Positions 11,501-25,700 of a stretch of DNA of 64,000 bases are shown here, piece after piece. The DNA is taken from assembly GCA_035079385.1 (NCBI GenBank), contig JAVHKY010000055.1:744001-808000 (forward strand), read 5' to 3'. The DNA is from Aspidiotus rigidus. Taxonomy: Eukaryota > Arthropoda > Insecta > Hemiptera > Diaspididae. A model generated the notes under the pieces. It was not told the DNA's origin. It did no database searches and saw nothing but the letters and a program-made list of their open reading frames with translations. Made by a program: the position numbers and the translations under genes. Position 1 is the stretch's first letter, and each line of letters starts with the position of its first letter.

Positions 11501-13655
11501 TATCGTTAGATTCATTGGCCAAAATTTTTACATTTTCAAAATTAAAAAAGATGACTTTTCTCTTTGGAGTGGCCGAAACGTCGCGTTTTCAAATATAAAA
11601 ATTCTGTGCGGGAAAAGCAATTTGTGTTTTCTTTCCTAATTATACTATCCTTGCACGCGAAAAAAATCCTCCCTTCCAAGTATCTCATTTCATTGCTTTT
11701 CACAAAAAAAAATTGTTGTGTTGTGTAAGTAATAAGTAGGCTAATAAGTACTTACATTGAAACCAAACTGCAACTTTTATTGATAAGTACAGACGATAGA
11801 TAGGTATCAACCCATTAAATTTATCGTCAATTTTCAATGATGATGCTTCTTGAGGTACGTCTACTTCTACTTCCAATAATATACGGTACTTATCAAGTGA
11901 AACAAAAACCTACCTGGTAAAAGCGTAAATCCATCGCGTCATTACATATGTCTTGAGCGCGCCGAATTTCATTGTGTCCGATGATCTTAAATAGGATAGT
12001 ATTTTGAATCGAGCGTAGGGACTATCCGATTTGCTTTTCTGTACTTTTACATTCACTCGGAGATGATTGGCCTCCATTTCTAGCCACGTAATCGGGTTTG
12101 TTGAGAAACCTGCCGAGATGAATTTCAAAAAATTACCCGCATCGATCCATACGGCTCCTATCTACTTACTATAAAAGTCACGCCGCGACATTTATCTATA
12201 CACATTCTCCACGCAACATTGCAACCTCAGCTCGAAGCCGTTCAAAATCGCATGAGTACCAGCAGCAGTTGTTGCGAAATTGCAATTTTTTTTTTTTTTT
12301 ATACGTAGGAGGGGATATTTTTCACGCTCAGGCACTGCACTCAGATGTACAAATTATCGTTTCAATATATCGGTAAGCATAAAAAATATTTTTTATCATG
12401 GGTGCAAACTCACCTCAGTGGAGAAATGGAATGATTTTGCCACTACCCGTCATCTTGCCTCGCCTAGTCTTGTACACACCGTCGCGCCGTCCAGAAGTCT
12501 CAAGTTCAAACCCCACCCCACACAAAAGGAGCAGATGAGTCATTTTGTTGCATAGGTACATAGGCTTATACCTAATTCTCCTCTCGCTTAATCATCGCCG
12601 AAAGATATACCGGGGCGAATATGTTTTCGCTATCACGCTCATGATGTGATTACCGTTCTTCGCGACTGTACGACGTAAGTAGTAATATTTTGTTTTTTGC
12701 TACGCGACTCGCGCTATTTCGAAATTTTCTTTCTGCAGTGCTGTGTCACGTAAATTTTAGATCATACGAGTAGATAAACGTACCAGCGTTCATAGAATCA
12801 TCCCACTGCATTGGCGCTTTCGAACGATCTCGGATGGTGAATAAATTTATCTCTTCATCAGCAGATGGACTAATGTCTGTCATTCCGATTTCCTGCCCAT
12901 AATACAAACAAGCGACTCCGGGTAGAGTCATTTGTATGGTCGTAATGATGGCGTGGTATTCGTCAGGAAGACGTCCGGTAATCCTCGATAAATCGTGATT
13001 TTCTGCCTGAAATAAAGGTCCTATAGGTAACACAATGCAACACTCGCGAAGGAAATATATAATTAATTTTCGTTGAATACCTATCTATCATATCTGCCGC
13101 AAATTTCATTTTATTTTTCACAAATCTAAGCTCGGGTTGTAATTGAGAAGTTATCTCGAATGTACTCGAGGAGAGAAGTTAAGACTCTCCAGATGAAATT
13201 CGGTAAGGACAACTCACCTTTAAGTCCACTGTCTGACGAGAAAAGGCCCAGACACATTTTTCAAAGGGTTGACTTGAATTTTGGAATCGACGAGAATTTA
13301 GAAAAAAAAAAAAAAATGTTCAACACTTGGTGGTGTAGTGCAATTTCACCCACGGTTGAGAATCTTCACTCGTGCTCTTTTAAGAAAGATATCTTCGAGG
13401 TACCAAAGAATAAAATGAGATTTTGCTGAACGAAGGCGAAATGTTACAAACCCATTTGCAGACAAAGTGAGTAATGCACGGAAAGCAAATTCTGACTTTG
13501 GTGGGTCCATTTGTATATGAAAATGATGAAGATATACCGTAATCATAAAGTAAAGGCATTCAAAGATTAATTTATTTTATTTTTATTTTAAACATTGACT
13601 TAAAGTGCCGTCCAACAGCATGATGCCAATAATAGGACGATACTATTAAAATTAA

Positions 13656-13748
<93 letters not shown>

Positions 13749-16700
13749 TCTTCCAGAAACAAAAATCAAAATCTGGATTGCACAGGGCAGTGATCAACGC
13801 AGATAAAGGACTGACTCGAGTGCGACTGCAGGAAGAAAGCCAAGAGGAAGAGGGAACCTCTACAGCACAATATCTGGATGAGAAAGAGAAACAGTGGAGG
13901 AACAAAGCCCTCCACGGGCGATATTATGCCCAGCTCAATAAGGAAGACATTCACAAAGACTCGTCTCTGAAATGGCTCAAGGACGGATACTTGTACCCGG
14001 AAACGGAAGGATTTCTTATGGCGATACAAGATGAAGTAATAAGTACTAAGAATTATCGAAAGTACATTCTCAAAGATGGCACTGTAGAAAATGATAAATG
14101 CAGGAAATGTGGAAAAATTAGTGAGACAATCCAGCATATAACAGGTGGTTGTGAAAATCTAGTAGCAAAAGAATACAAGGCACGGCATGACGACGTGGCC
14201 AAGGTAATACATGGCTTGCTGGTTAAAAAGTATCAATTTGAAAAGAACCCCCTACCGTATTATAGATATGAGCCGCAGAAAATACTTGAAAATGATAACG
14301 CCGTAATATATTGGGACCGCACAATTTATACAAAGGGTAAAATAGAGCATAACAGGCCCGGTATTGTTCATCAGAAATTACAAACGGAAAGTACTGAGAG
14401 AGAACATGAAAAGTGAAGATATCTAAACAGATTACTCATTTTAAAATGGACTTGTAAACTCCTGAAAGTCCGTGTAAATCGGTCTTAAAATTGATAGTAT
14501 TATTTCGTCATATATTTATAACTTCGAGAATTTTTCTTTTTTTATTGTTGCTTTCACGACCTACAATCTCGGTACGCTGAAAATCAAACTTATGACTAGT
14601 ATTTAGAGAGTGTTGAGCCAGAGCAGTGATACCATTACCATCTCTTACATCAGTTTCATGCTGGGAGAGTCTCTTCTTCAAGAGTTGAGACGTCTCTCCT
14701 ACATAAACACGGGGGGGGGAGGCAGATACAACACCAAGTACCAAAAACTATTTTCGAAAACCAAAGACAAACTCCCTCCCTCTTTAAACTCTGGTATTGT
14801 TTACAAGAATTGTCGAGGCCTTTGCAACCTATTTTTCTTCTGCGTATGTGGCACCCTCTGATGACTTTGAATCGTATGGGGGCCAGCCCAAAGTCAAATG
14901 TACACCAACTGCTCGACAATAGACCTCACCCAACTCACCGAAACAGATGTTGAGTTGGCCATTAAAAAATTAAAGGCTAAGCCGAATTTAGGACCTGATC
15001 GAATTTCTACCTACATTTATAAAGGCTTTAAAAAAATGTTAGCGGCCCCTCTTACTTTCGTCCAATGAATGTGCGAACGGATGCTCTGGAATACAGTGTG
15101 CTTAATAGAGCAATAAGCATTTGGAACTCTCTGAGTGATAGGAACCCCAATCTGAACATTTTTCATTTGGGACGGGAGGAACTGAAGAGAGAGCTTCAGA
15201 CTATGCTAGGGTAGGGCTTGGTTGGTGGTGGCGATGGTTTTTTTTTCTGAGTATTTCTTCTTGGATTTATTATCATTGTTCTGGGTTTCCTTTTTTTTTT
15301 CCTTCAATAGGATGCCGTGAGTAATTGGACAACACGTTTGTTTGCGGCACCCTCCCAAATAAGTAACCAATAAATAAATAAATAAAATAAATAGCAAAAT
15401 TTTCTGGCAGAGCCAAATAAATAAAGATCATGTTTCATGTCTCCTTCCTATAGTTACAAGCTGTGAACGTAAAATTGGAAAAACTCTTTGAGCGTCTGTT
15501 TCGTTAGAATATATGGAGTTTTTGAAAAGAAGCCTTTAGTTTAAAAGAAGCCTAGACGTAATATGAAGCTCACTCGTAATATGAAGCTCACTCGTAATAT
15601 GAAGCTCACTCGCTCCGCTCGTTCGCCCCCCTCTTCGTCTAGTATAAATCTAGTTTAAAATAAGTTATTTAAAGCTAATAGCTTTCTCCTAAGCTTGTAG
15701 TGTAACAGAAGCCTAGATCTAATATGAAGCTCACTCGCTCCGCTCGTTCGCCCCCTTCTTCGTCTAGTATAAGTCTATTTAGAATAAGCTAGCATACTGT
15801 ATAGTAGGTCTGGGTTTCATAGTCCTTCTCGATGGGTCCGCTCGTTCGCCTCCTTCTTTGTCTAATATAAGTCTAGTTTAGGCTAGTCTAGTATGAAGCA
15901 AGCCCAGTATACAATGTCAAATAGTATAGCTCAGCTAGTTTATTAGGCTAGTATAATGTACATTAGGGCTAGTATAATGAAGCCTAGTATACTAAGCTAG
16001 TACTAAGCTAGTATTGCACGCACGCACGCACGCGCACGCACGCGCACACACGCAAATTTCGAAATTAGGGTAGGGCTCAGAGAAAAAATCCCAAGTCCCA
16101 AGGTCATCTGCACGCACACACGCACGCGCACGCAAATTTCGAAATTCAGGCCAGAGCAAAGACATGAAACATGTCAATAAATAAATACATAAATATTTTG
16201 CTTTACATGCCAATAAAAGATACTAAGTTTTGTAATATCTACTCCTGACTCAAATTTTTCAAGTCTTTAAATAAAACCAGGGTTTGGTATACCTAACATC
16301 ATATGTTAGACTATCTGGCTAACGGTTACCAGACAGGCTCACTTTTTCACCCGCATGCCTAGCATAAGCCTGGTATATACTGTGGGCTAAGCTAAGCAGC
16401 TAATGGGCTTCCTTTGCAGTATTTCTTAGCCTAGTAGGCTAGGTATTTATTAGGATAACTAGTGGAAGAGCTCCACCAATATAACAGGTAGACGCAAATT
16501 TCGGAAGTTCCATATCTCGAAGGGATATTTGCCTAAATTATTGAAATTTTTTTAGGTCCCAAGACCATGATCAAACGGTCACAATCACGCGCACACGAAT
16601 TTCGGAAATTACATACCTTTCAGCGAAGACATAAACATGTCAACTAACTTGCAGTAAATGCCTTGAATAAAAGTATCACTAAGAAAACAAAGTCGATTAA

Positions 16701-19700
16701 AAAGATTTCGTTAATAGGGACGCAGTGTAGCGACCCGATGTACTCCACGCCAGTTTTTGTCGTAGAGCTTATTGGAAGTAGCTTATCTTACTCTTACATA
16801 CAATAGCCTCAAGTACTTCGGCAACGTTATTCCCAATTTCTTCAAAACTAATTTTGCTTGCGTCATGCAGCATCGTCTGACTTATACTTGGGCTACAAAT
16901 TTCTTACACCGCCCCCTCCGTTATTCCTTAATGATGTAGATAGGTACTTCTTACGATCATTGTGCGTGTTGCATTACGTGATCCGGTAAGGTTGCTAAGG
17001 ATCTTTCCCCCCATTTTTGGGAACCATAATCCTTTTACAAGCCATTTGAAGAGTGCTCGTCCATTTACCCGATGAACATTTGATGGCAAAAACTCCCCCA
17101 GTGGAGACATTTTGAGGAAATGATGATATTTTGGGGATATTTTACAAACATAATGAGGGACATAATACGCACAGGGACATCAAATGTTCAACGGGTATTC
17201 TCGCAGGTTCAATTTCTTGCTTGTATCACCCATAAGACGTTCACCTTCTGTCAAATATAGTTTTTCCCTGACTTCGTCTTTGCCACAATTACTATTTTTG
17301 TCATATTATAAGTCGTGGCGTGGTACGAATAAGCTCATGCATCGCTGACTTCATTGTCAAGTCCCTAAAGTATCTCAAACGTTTGCAAAACAAAACGTAG
17401 GCTATTCTTTATTCACGCATATTGGCTGACAAACATTTCAATTTAGAAAACAAATGCTCAACTACTGTTGGACGGTACTCATTTATGATCATTCCAAAAT
17501 TCAAGTACCGTTGAACAAACAAGTTCAAGATGACGCTATTTGAGCAGACACATATCGCACTTACATTCCAATTGACAACGGCCCACGGTGGCATTTCATC
17601 TATCCAAGACCGAATGAGATGATCAAGGACACCGGCATTCGGCTCAACGGCCAGCTGAGTAAAACTGAAATTGAAGGGAAAATGAGCACTCGACCTGTCC
17701 TTCGTACCGTAAAAGTTCATTGTATATTTTATCGGAGCGTACGCCTCGACGATAAGTACCCTTGAAAGAAGATGGATAACGAGCCAATTTTAAAACCTTG
17801 TAAATATGTACTTTATATGAATCAATACGAATCGACGAACTGCGTGGGCCTGCAATCATTATGCTCCGTAGTCACAGCAGACCCACCGTCGCTGATCCAA
17901 AATATTCAGGTAGTATATCAGATGGTGCACCATCGTTCAATCTCACTTTTCGTCCACATTCTCAAATTTGTTGTATTCTTCATCCAAAAAAATTCGTAAT
18001 TCTCGCACAAACTCTAAATTGTCCGGATGATTTTTAGTATGCACATGTTTGAAATCAAAGTACCCCAACGTTTCACCGGGTCGAACTTTACGGATTAGAG
18101 GTTCGTTACGAAATTCACTATCCTCCAATAGATAGTTTGCTGCATCTAATCTGAATCCGTCGAGTCCTCGGTCGAGCCAAAATTTAATCGCCCTCTATAA
18201 AGGGAGCAAAAAGAAGTGCGTCGTAATAGGTAGGCTATCTAGACTATACTCGTAGTACAAGTACCTATGCTATTTGAGATCAGAATCGTGCCATGTGAGC
18301 TGGTTCGACGTTAATAATTCGAACAAGATACGCTGCGCCAATGAGATAATTGATACACTAACCTTCAATTCTGTTTTCAAAATCGGATTACGTAAATCGA
18401 AATCTGGCATACTCGGTAGAAATTGATGAAGATAAAATTGCTTTCTATCTTCGTTCCAATGCCAAGCTGAACCATCGAAACGGCTCACCTGAACAAATAA
18501 TTAACTTAGAATTAGGGAAAGAAAGCAACGTGCGCAAAAATTTATAAATTTTAATGTAAGATACCCGAATCGAATTTATCATCAAATTTACAATCATTAT
18601 TAGGCTACGGTATCGGACACGGTATTCATTTTACAATAAAGAATAAGAACAAAATTACCCAATTATTGGGTGGAATTAATTCTCCTTTCGCATTCCGACC
18701 TTTCGCGTCTGCCCACACATAGAATTGGTCGTATGGTTTAACTCTGCCCACAGATTTCTTGAACCACTCGTGAGCCGAACTGCTATGGTTGGCCACAAAA
18801 TCCATCAATACCCTTAAGTCTTGGAAAAAAAACCAAAATTATAATAAATTGCATCAATTATATGATAACGGAATCTGAGTGTAACAGTAGACAAATGAAT
18901 AACGTTAATAAAGGCGTATGTTTAAGAAAAACTTCTTTTCGAAATGAATGAGTTGCTCTCTTAAATTTCAATCTAGTTTCCCATCTTAAAAAAAAATAAA
19001 AAATTATTGTACATTTTACCTAAGCGCCCGGGGGGGGGGGTGGTTAGCTGGTTAGCTACACTGGTACTTGGAGAGTCCGACGAGTTTCTTCCGAACACAG
19101 TCATCAATTCCGGTGAAGCTACGTTTCAATACATCGTCAATCCATTTCCCTCGTGATGTATAAAAATGTAGAGTTCGGTACACGATAGGTTCGTTTTGAG
19201 GGGGGAAAAAAAGTGACACGCTATCTCATCCATCGTAAATACAGTCCTTAATCGAACCATTCATAGGTGTCTTTCACCTATCGACCGAGACAATCGCGAA
19301 AGATAATTTTATTCATACGTATTAAGTTAATCAGTACCTAGCTCGTTTCTATTTTGGTGAAACTTCAAACTACAAAAATGCTTACGCAGCCACGTAAGTT
19401 TTTTTTTTTTTTTCTATTTCAAAATTACAATTAATCGGTTGATTATAAATAATTTGCATGTTATAATATTATGACGGTTGAAGGACACACGTTCCATTTG
19501 GAAGTGTACCTATTAATAGTAACTTACTCGTATTATGTATGTAATTAAACACATAGTTTTGTTAAACATCAGTTTAGTCACTACTACATATTATTTGTAT
19601 TATTATTATTTTTCCACTAAGAGATGTTGCGTAACATCTCGTTTACACACAGCAAAGGGATATGACTATCCAAATTTGCTGCGGTGGTGTCACTTATTCA

Positions 19701-22700
19701 CCAATGACTCTTCGCACAATACTGGTTGTATGTATGATAGCTGCCTTTTGCATATTTCGTAGTTCAGCTACACTTCCTCCAATTTCTTAAATATTCTTTA
19801 CAGTTATCTTCGGCACTATTCCAGTTGTCAAAAGGATGATAGGGAGCGTTTTGACTTTCATTCTCCATAATTTTTCTATTTCTTGAGATAGCTTGATATA
19901 TTTGTTTATTTTATGCTGAATTGTTCTCTGGATATTATTAGTATTTGGCACCGCAATATCTATGAGATATACTCGATTCAACTTTTTTATCACAATATCT
20001 GGACTGTTGTGCTCCACTGTATTCTTTGTGTATAATAGTTCTATCCCAATATACAATCACGTCATCATTTTCCAGGATTTTTGGAGGATCATACTTATAA
20101 TAGGGTTGTAGGCTTTGCTCAAATTGGTATTTCTTGGCGACTGAGCTGTGGATGAGTTTGGCTACATCATCGTGTCTACACTTGTATTCTGTGGCCACCA
20201 AGCTTTCACAGGCCCCAGTAATGTGTTGGATCGTTTCACTAGCCTTATTACATTTACGGCATCTGTCATCTACAATAGTGGAGTCTTTAATAATATACTT
20301 TCTATAATTTTTGGTATTGATGACTTCGTCTTGTATGGCCATTATGAACCCCTCAATTTCAGGGAATAAGAATCCTTCCTTAAGCCATCTCAGTGTTTCT
20401 TCCTTGTGCACTTCTTCTCGACTTAGTTCTAGGTAATATCTTCCGTGCATTGTTTTATTCTTCCACTGTTGTTCTTTCTCTTCATAATATTGTAGTGCAA
20501 TAGTTCTCTCTTCCTGTTTTTCTTCTCTCAAGCGCACATGTGTTAATCCTTTATCCGCATTAATGACTGCCCTGTGAAGCGTTGATCGCGATTTCTGTTT
20601 CTGAAAATACAATCCAATCTTTTGAATCTGTTTTTCATGTAGCAATTTCAAACTAATCACCCCCTTCCGCCTCTTGCTCTTGGCAGTACTTGTCTCTCTA
20701 TAGCTTATTATAATAATAATTATTATTATTATCGACGTGTGTATTCCGGTTCTACTTAGCCGTAGAGGGTATTCCTATACCAGGACTACGCGGCTAGTGT
20801 GCGCCTTCTTCGCCGATTATTCTTCGGACTGTATGGGTGGTGTGCAGTATTACCGCTTTCTGCGCCGCCCGAATCTCCTTTATTCCTCCTCCAAGCCTTT
20901 TCATGTTCTCTACCTTTACTTTTGGAACTATTCCCATCGTTGTGATTACTATTGGCAGTGTTATCGCTCTCATTTTCCACTGCTTCTGGATCTCTGTGGC
21001 CAGTTCTCGGTATTTGTTCGTCTTCTGTTGGACCGTCTTCATCATGTTATTTTGGCTTGGCACGCTGACAGAATGGTTACTCGAGGGAAAGGTTTACTTC
21101 CCCCTCAGAAAGAGGGAGACAATGCTCTCTTACGTATTCCTGAGTTTGATCAGGGTCGTAGCGACGCTTGAAATCTCATAGTCGTAATGAAAGAAGATGG
21201 TAAATTCATGGTAAGAACGAAACATGGACGCGTCGCGTCGATCGTCGCCCACGACAAAGTGTACTTCCTTAGCAGTGAGCGATGTCCCGGAAGCCGAATT
21301 TAGGATTCGAGAATTGGTCCGGCTCAATTTCGTTAGAACTGGACAGGGTTATTGTCGCTGGAACTGCCGGCAAAAGTGTTTCACAAAGCGATGTGCGTAC
21401 GTCAAGTCTGGGTTCCAATGCAATTCTGCTTGCCACGCCGGCCGTACGTGCGACAACAACATGTCGATAACTTAAAACCTTTTTAATTAATTGAATATTT
21501 TTAGCATAATTTGCTATATTTTTTTCAAAATTAATCAATCTTTCAATCTTTGGCCTATACGTATGCCCAATATATTTTTGTACCTATGCATGAATTCGGC
21601 AGAATTTCTTTTAGCAACTGCGCACACTTGTTAACTTCACAAATTCAGGATACTACTCAAAATGATGATTCGCTGAATGCGCGCAATCTGCGTTCAAATA
21701 TTGCCAATCGCGCGCACTCATCAGTATTTTGCGCATATTTAGCAATCACGATGCCGACTGCGTGCTGTCAGCAAAGTGGTTGATGACTGCACGCATTTGG
21801 TGGAATTGCTGCAGACTGCGCGCATTGTGCAAATGCTCGAATTCAGCGTAACATATATATAAGGATACCGAAATTTTTTTATTAGTCTCAGGATGATCTA
21901 GGACCTCTAAAACATCGAGAAAATTCTTTCTCCGGCTTCCCCGTCACAACTGTGTCGGGAGCAATACCTGACTTTTCGGTAAAAAATGAGAATGTGAATA
22001 TTTGAAGGATGTACTCGATTGTTTTACCGCAATGAGAAAACGAGAAAAGTTGTTTTTGCGTTCAAATGTGACCAAGTTGGTGGTTGCTTTTTCTTCCACC
22101 TTCAATTGGTATTGCGTGCGATTATTATTCTTGTGAACTGTGTACTTCCGTATAACGTAGCCTATTGTAATTAGAGATGAGAAGCGGTTCGCGAAGCGCT
22201 TAAACTTTTGCTCAAGCTTATAAGTTTTTCCGAAATTTCATCAGCTTAGTTTCGGTTTTTTTCGCTCATCATTAGCTTTTCAGCTTTCGGCTTATTTTTT
22301 CGACATTAAGGTAACACGGGGCAAAAATTGGCCAAAAACGGAATTTTTGTGAATAACTTGAGGAAATATTTGAAAAAATAATGGTGGAAAGGGTTTTTCA
22401 GTAAGTCTGAACGTTCATCTTTCTTGCCTCGAGCGCCGAAAATTATTTGGGACAACACAGCGCTGAATTGTTGAGCTTTTATGTGGCTACTCATTACCCC
22501 GCAAAACGGTCAAATGTTGGCCACCTTGGAGTAAAACCTAGCCACCCATTTTTCATATGGAAGGAGACTCTTTTCATAAATTCTGAGTCCAAATTTGAAT
22601 TCTATGATGAAAAAACAGTTGAATTGACTGTAACATACCTGAAAATGGTCAGAAATAAAATTTATAAAAATTAATTAAAATCGTTGATGAATGCAAAAGT

Positions 22701-25700
22701 AAAAAACGAATTTATTGTGGTACAAAAATAATCGATTTGTACGGCCTCCTCTGTGAAAACGGGTCTCCTTCCTCGCGGTCCACGATCTTCTCGTACAGAC
22801 AATCGAAGACCGATGGTTGATCTTGACACGCCATACATAATAGCCACTTCTCGTTGCGATATCTCTCCTCGAAGTACCGCCTCTAAAGCTTTCCGGAGAA
22901 CATCTTCTCGATATGTAGCAGCACCTTTTTTCTCATATTTTCGAACCATTCTGCCATCAAAAAAATAAGCAGGTAAGTACTTAACTCGTAAGTTACGTAT
23001 CGACAGTTCTCTTTTAATCGATAAAAAAAAATAAGAAACTCACTTGAATTTTAGTACTTTCTCCTGATGAAACTGTTGATATTTAACCCATTTCAGAGTA
23101 ACTTACACAATTGAAACTCAAATCTCAAAATTAAGTTATAAGTATAAGCTTAACAGACGACCGGGAGAACTTTGCGAGAAGTAACGCTGCTTATCATATC
23201 ACATCATTCAACTGCTGACCCGTTCTCAAACACAAAAATCCTGAAGGGGGGTGGCCATCTTTTACCCGCAAACTGCGGCCAACATTTACCCCTCAACTTT
23301 GGAGCGTCACTGTAGAGCTTTGAAAGCTCTTAGAATTTTTTTCACGAATGATTCTGAAAATGAAGAGTATGCTTATTTCATACATGTATTCACCTTCTTC
23401 CTAACTTCATTATTCAGGACTTTATTAACAACTGAATTTGCGGAAAAAATCGATTTTTTCAATGGAGAATTTTTTTTTTTTCTATTTCTCGTTTTGCAAC
23501 ACTGTTCTACATCATAACTTTTCACAATGATGATTGATTGGTTTACAATGTTTTTCAGTGTTTTCAGGTCAAAAAATGCAATACTAGTCGGCGAACATCC
23601 GCCGGCCAGTTAATACCCCGAAAAAATGCAGGCCGATTTTTGCCCCGTGTTACCTTATATAGTCAATTTCATGTAAAATCGACTGTAGACTGTGTAGAGT
23701 TCGAAAATGACATCAGTTTACCATCTTAAAGCTTCTAAATCAAATTATATATCCTGTAGACAAACGGAGGATCATATCACAACAGTGCTGCACACCAAAA
23801 TAAAAAAGAAAATACAAATCTGCCGACGGGCCCGACGCCGACACCGTGCAAATAATGTTTCATTTATCTAACGTTTGAGGTTTGACAAACGCCTGGAGCG
23901 TGCAGAATTTGGTTTTGGAGAAAGGCAACATTGTACATGGCAAATGATGAACAATGTTAGCCTTTTCCCCAAAACCAAATCCTGCACGTTCGTCAAATAT
24001 TATTTACATTTTTTTTTTTTTTTCTTTTTTTTTTTTTTGGAAAATGAATACAGTAAAACCTCCCTTAGTGGACACCTCTAAATAACGGACACTTTTTCGG
24101 GAACGGGAACATTTCACCTTGTTTTATATAGAGAATCCTCTAAATACCGGACACTTTTTTTGAACTTTTTCCATTTTATTATTCTATTTTCTACCTTACG
24201 TATGCATCTTTTTTTGTACGTACAATGATTTCTTAGTCTAGCTCTGTGTATAACATTAGGCTATGTTAGCAGAAGAAAGATGCTTCTGACATTGATAATC
24301 GTGCAATTTTTTGCACATTTTGCGAGGTCCTGCTAGTTTATCTTCAAACGGTGTTCAGGTCTTCAATCATTCTTCCTTTCCAACAAATTGTGTTCGGGTG
24401 TTCACCGATAAATTTCTTTTCCTCTGAATTGGACCTGTAGACGTATTTTATCTTTCGCACCGTGTTTGCTATGACTTCCTCTCTTGTTGAAGTAGTTGGC
24501 AATGGTGGTGTTACTCCTGACAAGTACCTTACACTAGATGAGACTTTAAGTACCCACAATGATGATGTCAATCGCTTTTCCGTTATTGTTCCGAATGATT
24601 CTTCGGTGTATGATGAGGACAGTGAGGGCGAGGAAGAAGTAGAAGGACCAATTTGCCGTCGACTGAAATTCATGATTCTTCCTTATTTTCTTCTGCGATG
24701 CAATTGAAGAATGATTTAATTCATGAGTGGAGTGTAAAACTTCACCAAAATAAACGTCAGTCCAGTATACTAGACTATTTTCATCGTAAATAACTCATGA
24801 CTTTTGTACTACGTACGTACTTCTTCACCAAAATAAAAATTATGTACATATTATGTATTACAGTACTTTTTTTTCCCCTCGCATCCTCTGAATACCGGAC
24901 ACCTCTAAATAATGAACAAATTTCAGGCGACCGCGAGTGTCCGTTAGTTAGAGGTTTTACTGTATCTTAATTAAGCGGATTCAGCGCTTCCTTTTTGACT
25001 GGCTTTACGCTTAATGAACTGTGAATGATTATCCGCTTAAAAGCTGTTCAAAAACAAGTTTAAACTTTGACTTAAGCTGTGACTGGCTTAAACTTCTCCT
25101 CTCTGATTATGTTGATAAAGCTGAAAGCTGAACGTCTGAAACCAAAGCCACATAATTTTAGGAAACAAGATGAATTTTGTTTGACGTATTCACGAGCAAG
25201 TGACTGTTCAGTTTTTCTGTGAGCGCAAATCATATGAATATCTCTGCAGTACAAAGGTTTATTGACGTAGGTCAATTCATTCATATAATATTAACAATCA
25301 GAGGGAAATAGTCTTCCTTCATCGTCCAAAAGCTACAGTTTGCCTGATCGTTAGTTTTTATGTAAGTACATCAAGTCGTCAATTCTATTTTGTACAGAAC
25401 AGCAGGGCATGAACCTTTTCCAACCTCCTGTGAGGTTGCTTGTTATATGTTCTCTCCATATAAGACGCCGTGCGAAATATTTCACGCCGTCTCTTTCTGC
25501 AAATAAATATTTTGTTGTTCAAAGTGACCGGTGGGCAGTTTCCTCTTCTTAATGTAAAGGTGATAGGGCTACTTTTACCTACATTAGCCTTTATGCGCAT
25601 TTAGATAGCCATTTCTCTGTTTTGATTAGCTCAGCTTGTAATTTAGTTAATGCTTGGAGATGATTTTCGCTTGTCGCTAGTATCGCAGTATCATCAGCAT

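Noticed and set aside
13572..13905. Minus-strand frames of poly-Ile and poly-Tyr
   Set aside because: They are translations of the TAA microsatellite.
13766..14137. Minus-strand frame of 123 codons
   Set aside because: It is a shadow of the plus-strand R2-type fragment.
16014..16134. CRISPR-like spaced repeat
   Set aside because: It is a CA/CG microsatellite duplicated with its flank, in a eukaryotic intron.
16928..17110. Minus-strand 60-codon frame in maltase intron 6
   Set aside because: No family pattern and no phase match to maltase exons 6 or 7, which join directly.
20737..21181. Two overlapping plus-strand frames of 114 and 144 codons
   Set aside because: They are opposite the retroelement tail, which has a recognisable family pattern on the minus strand.
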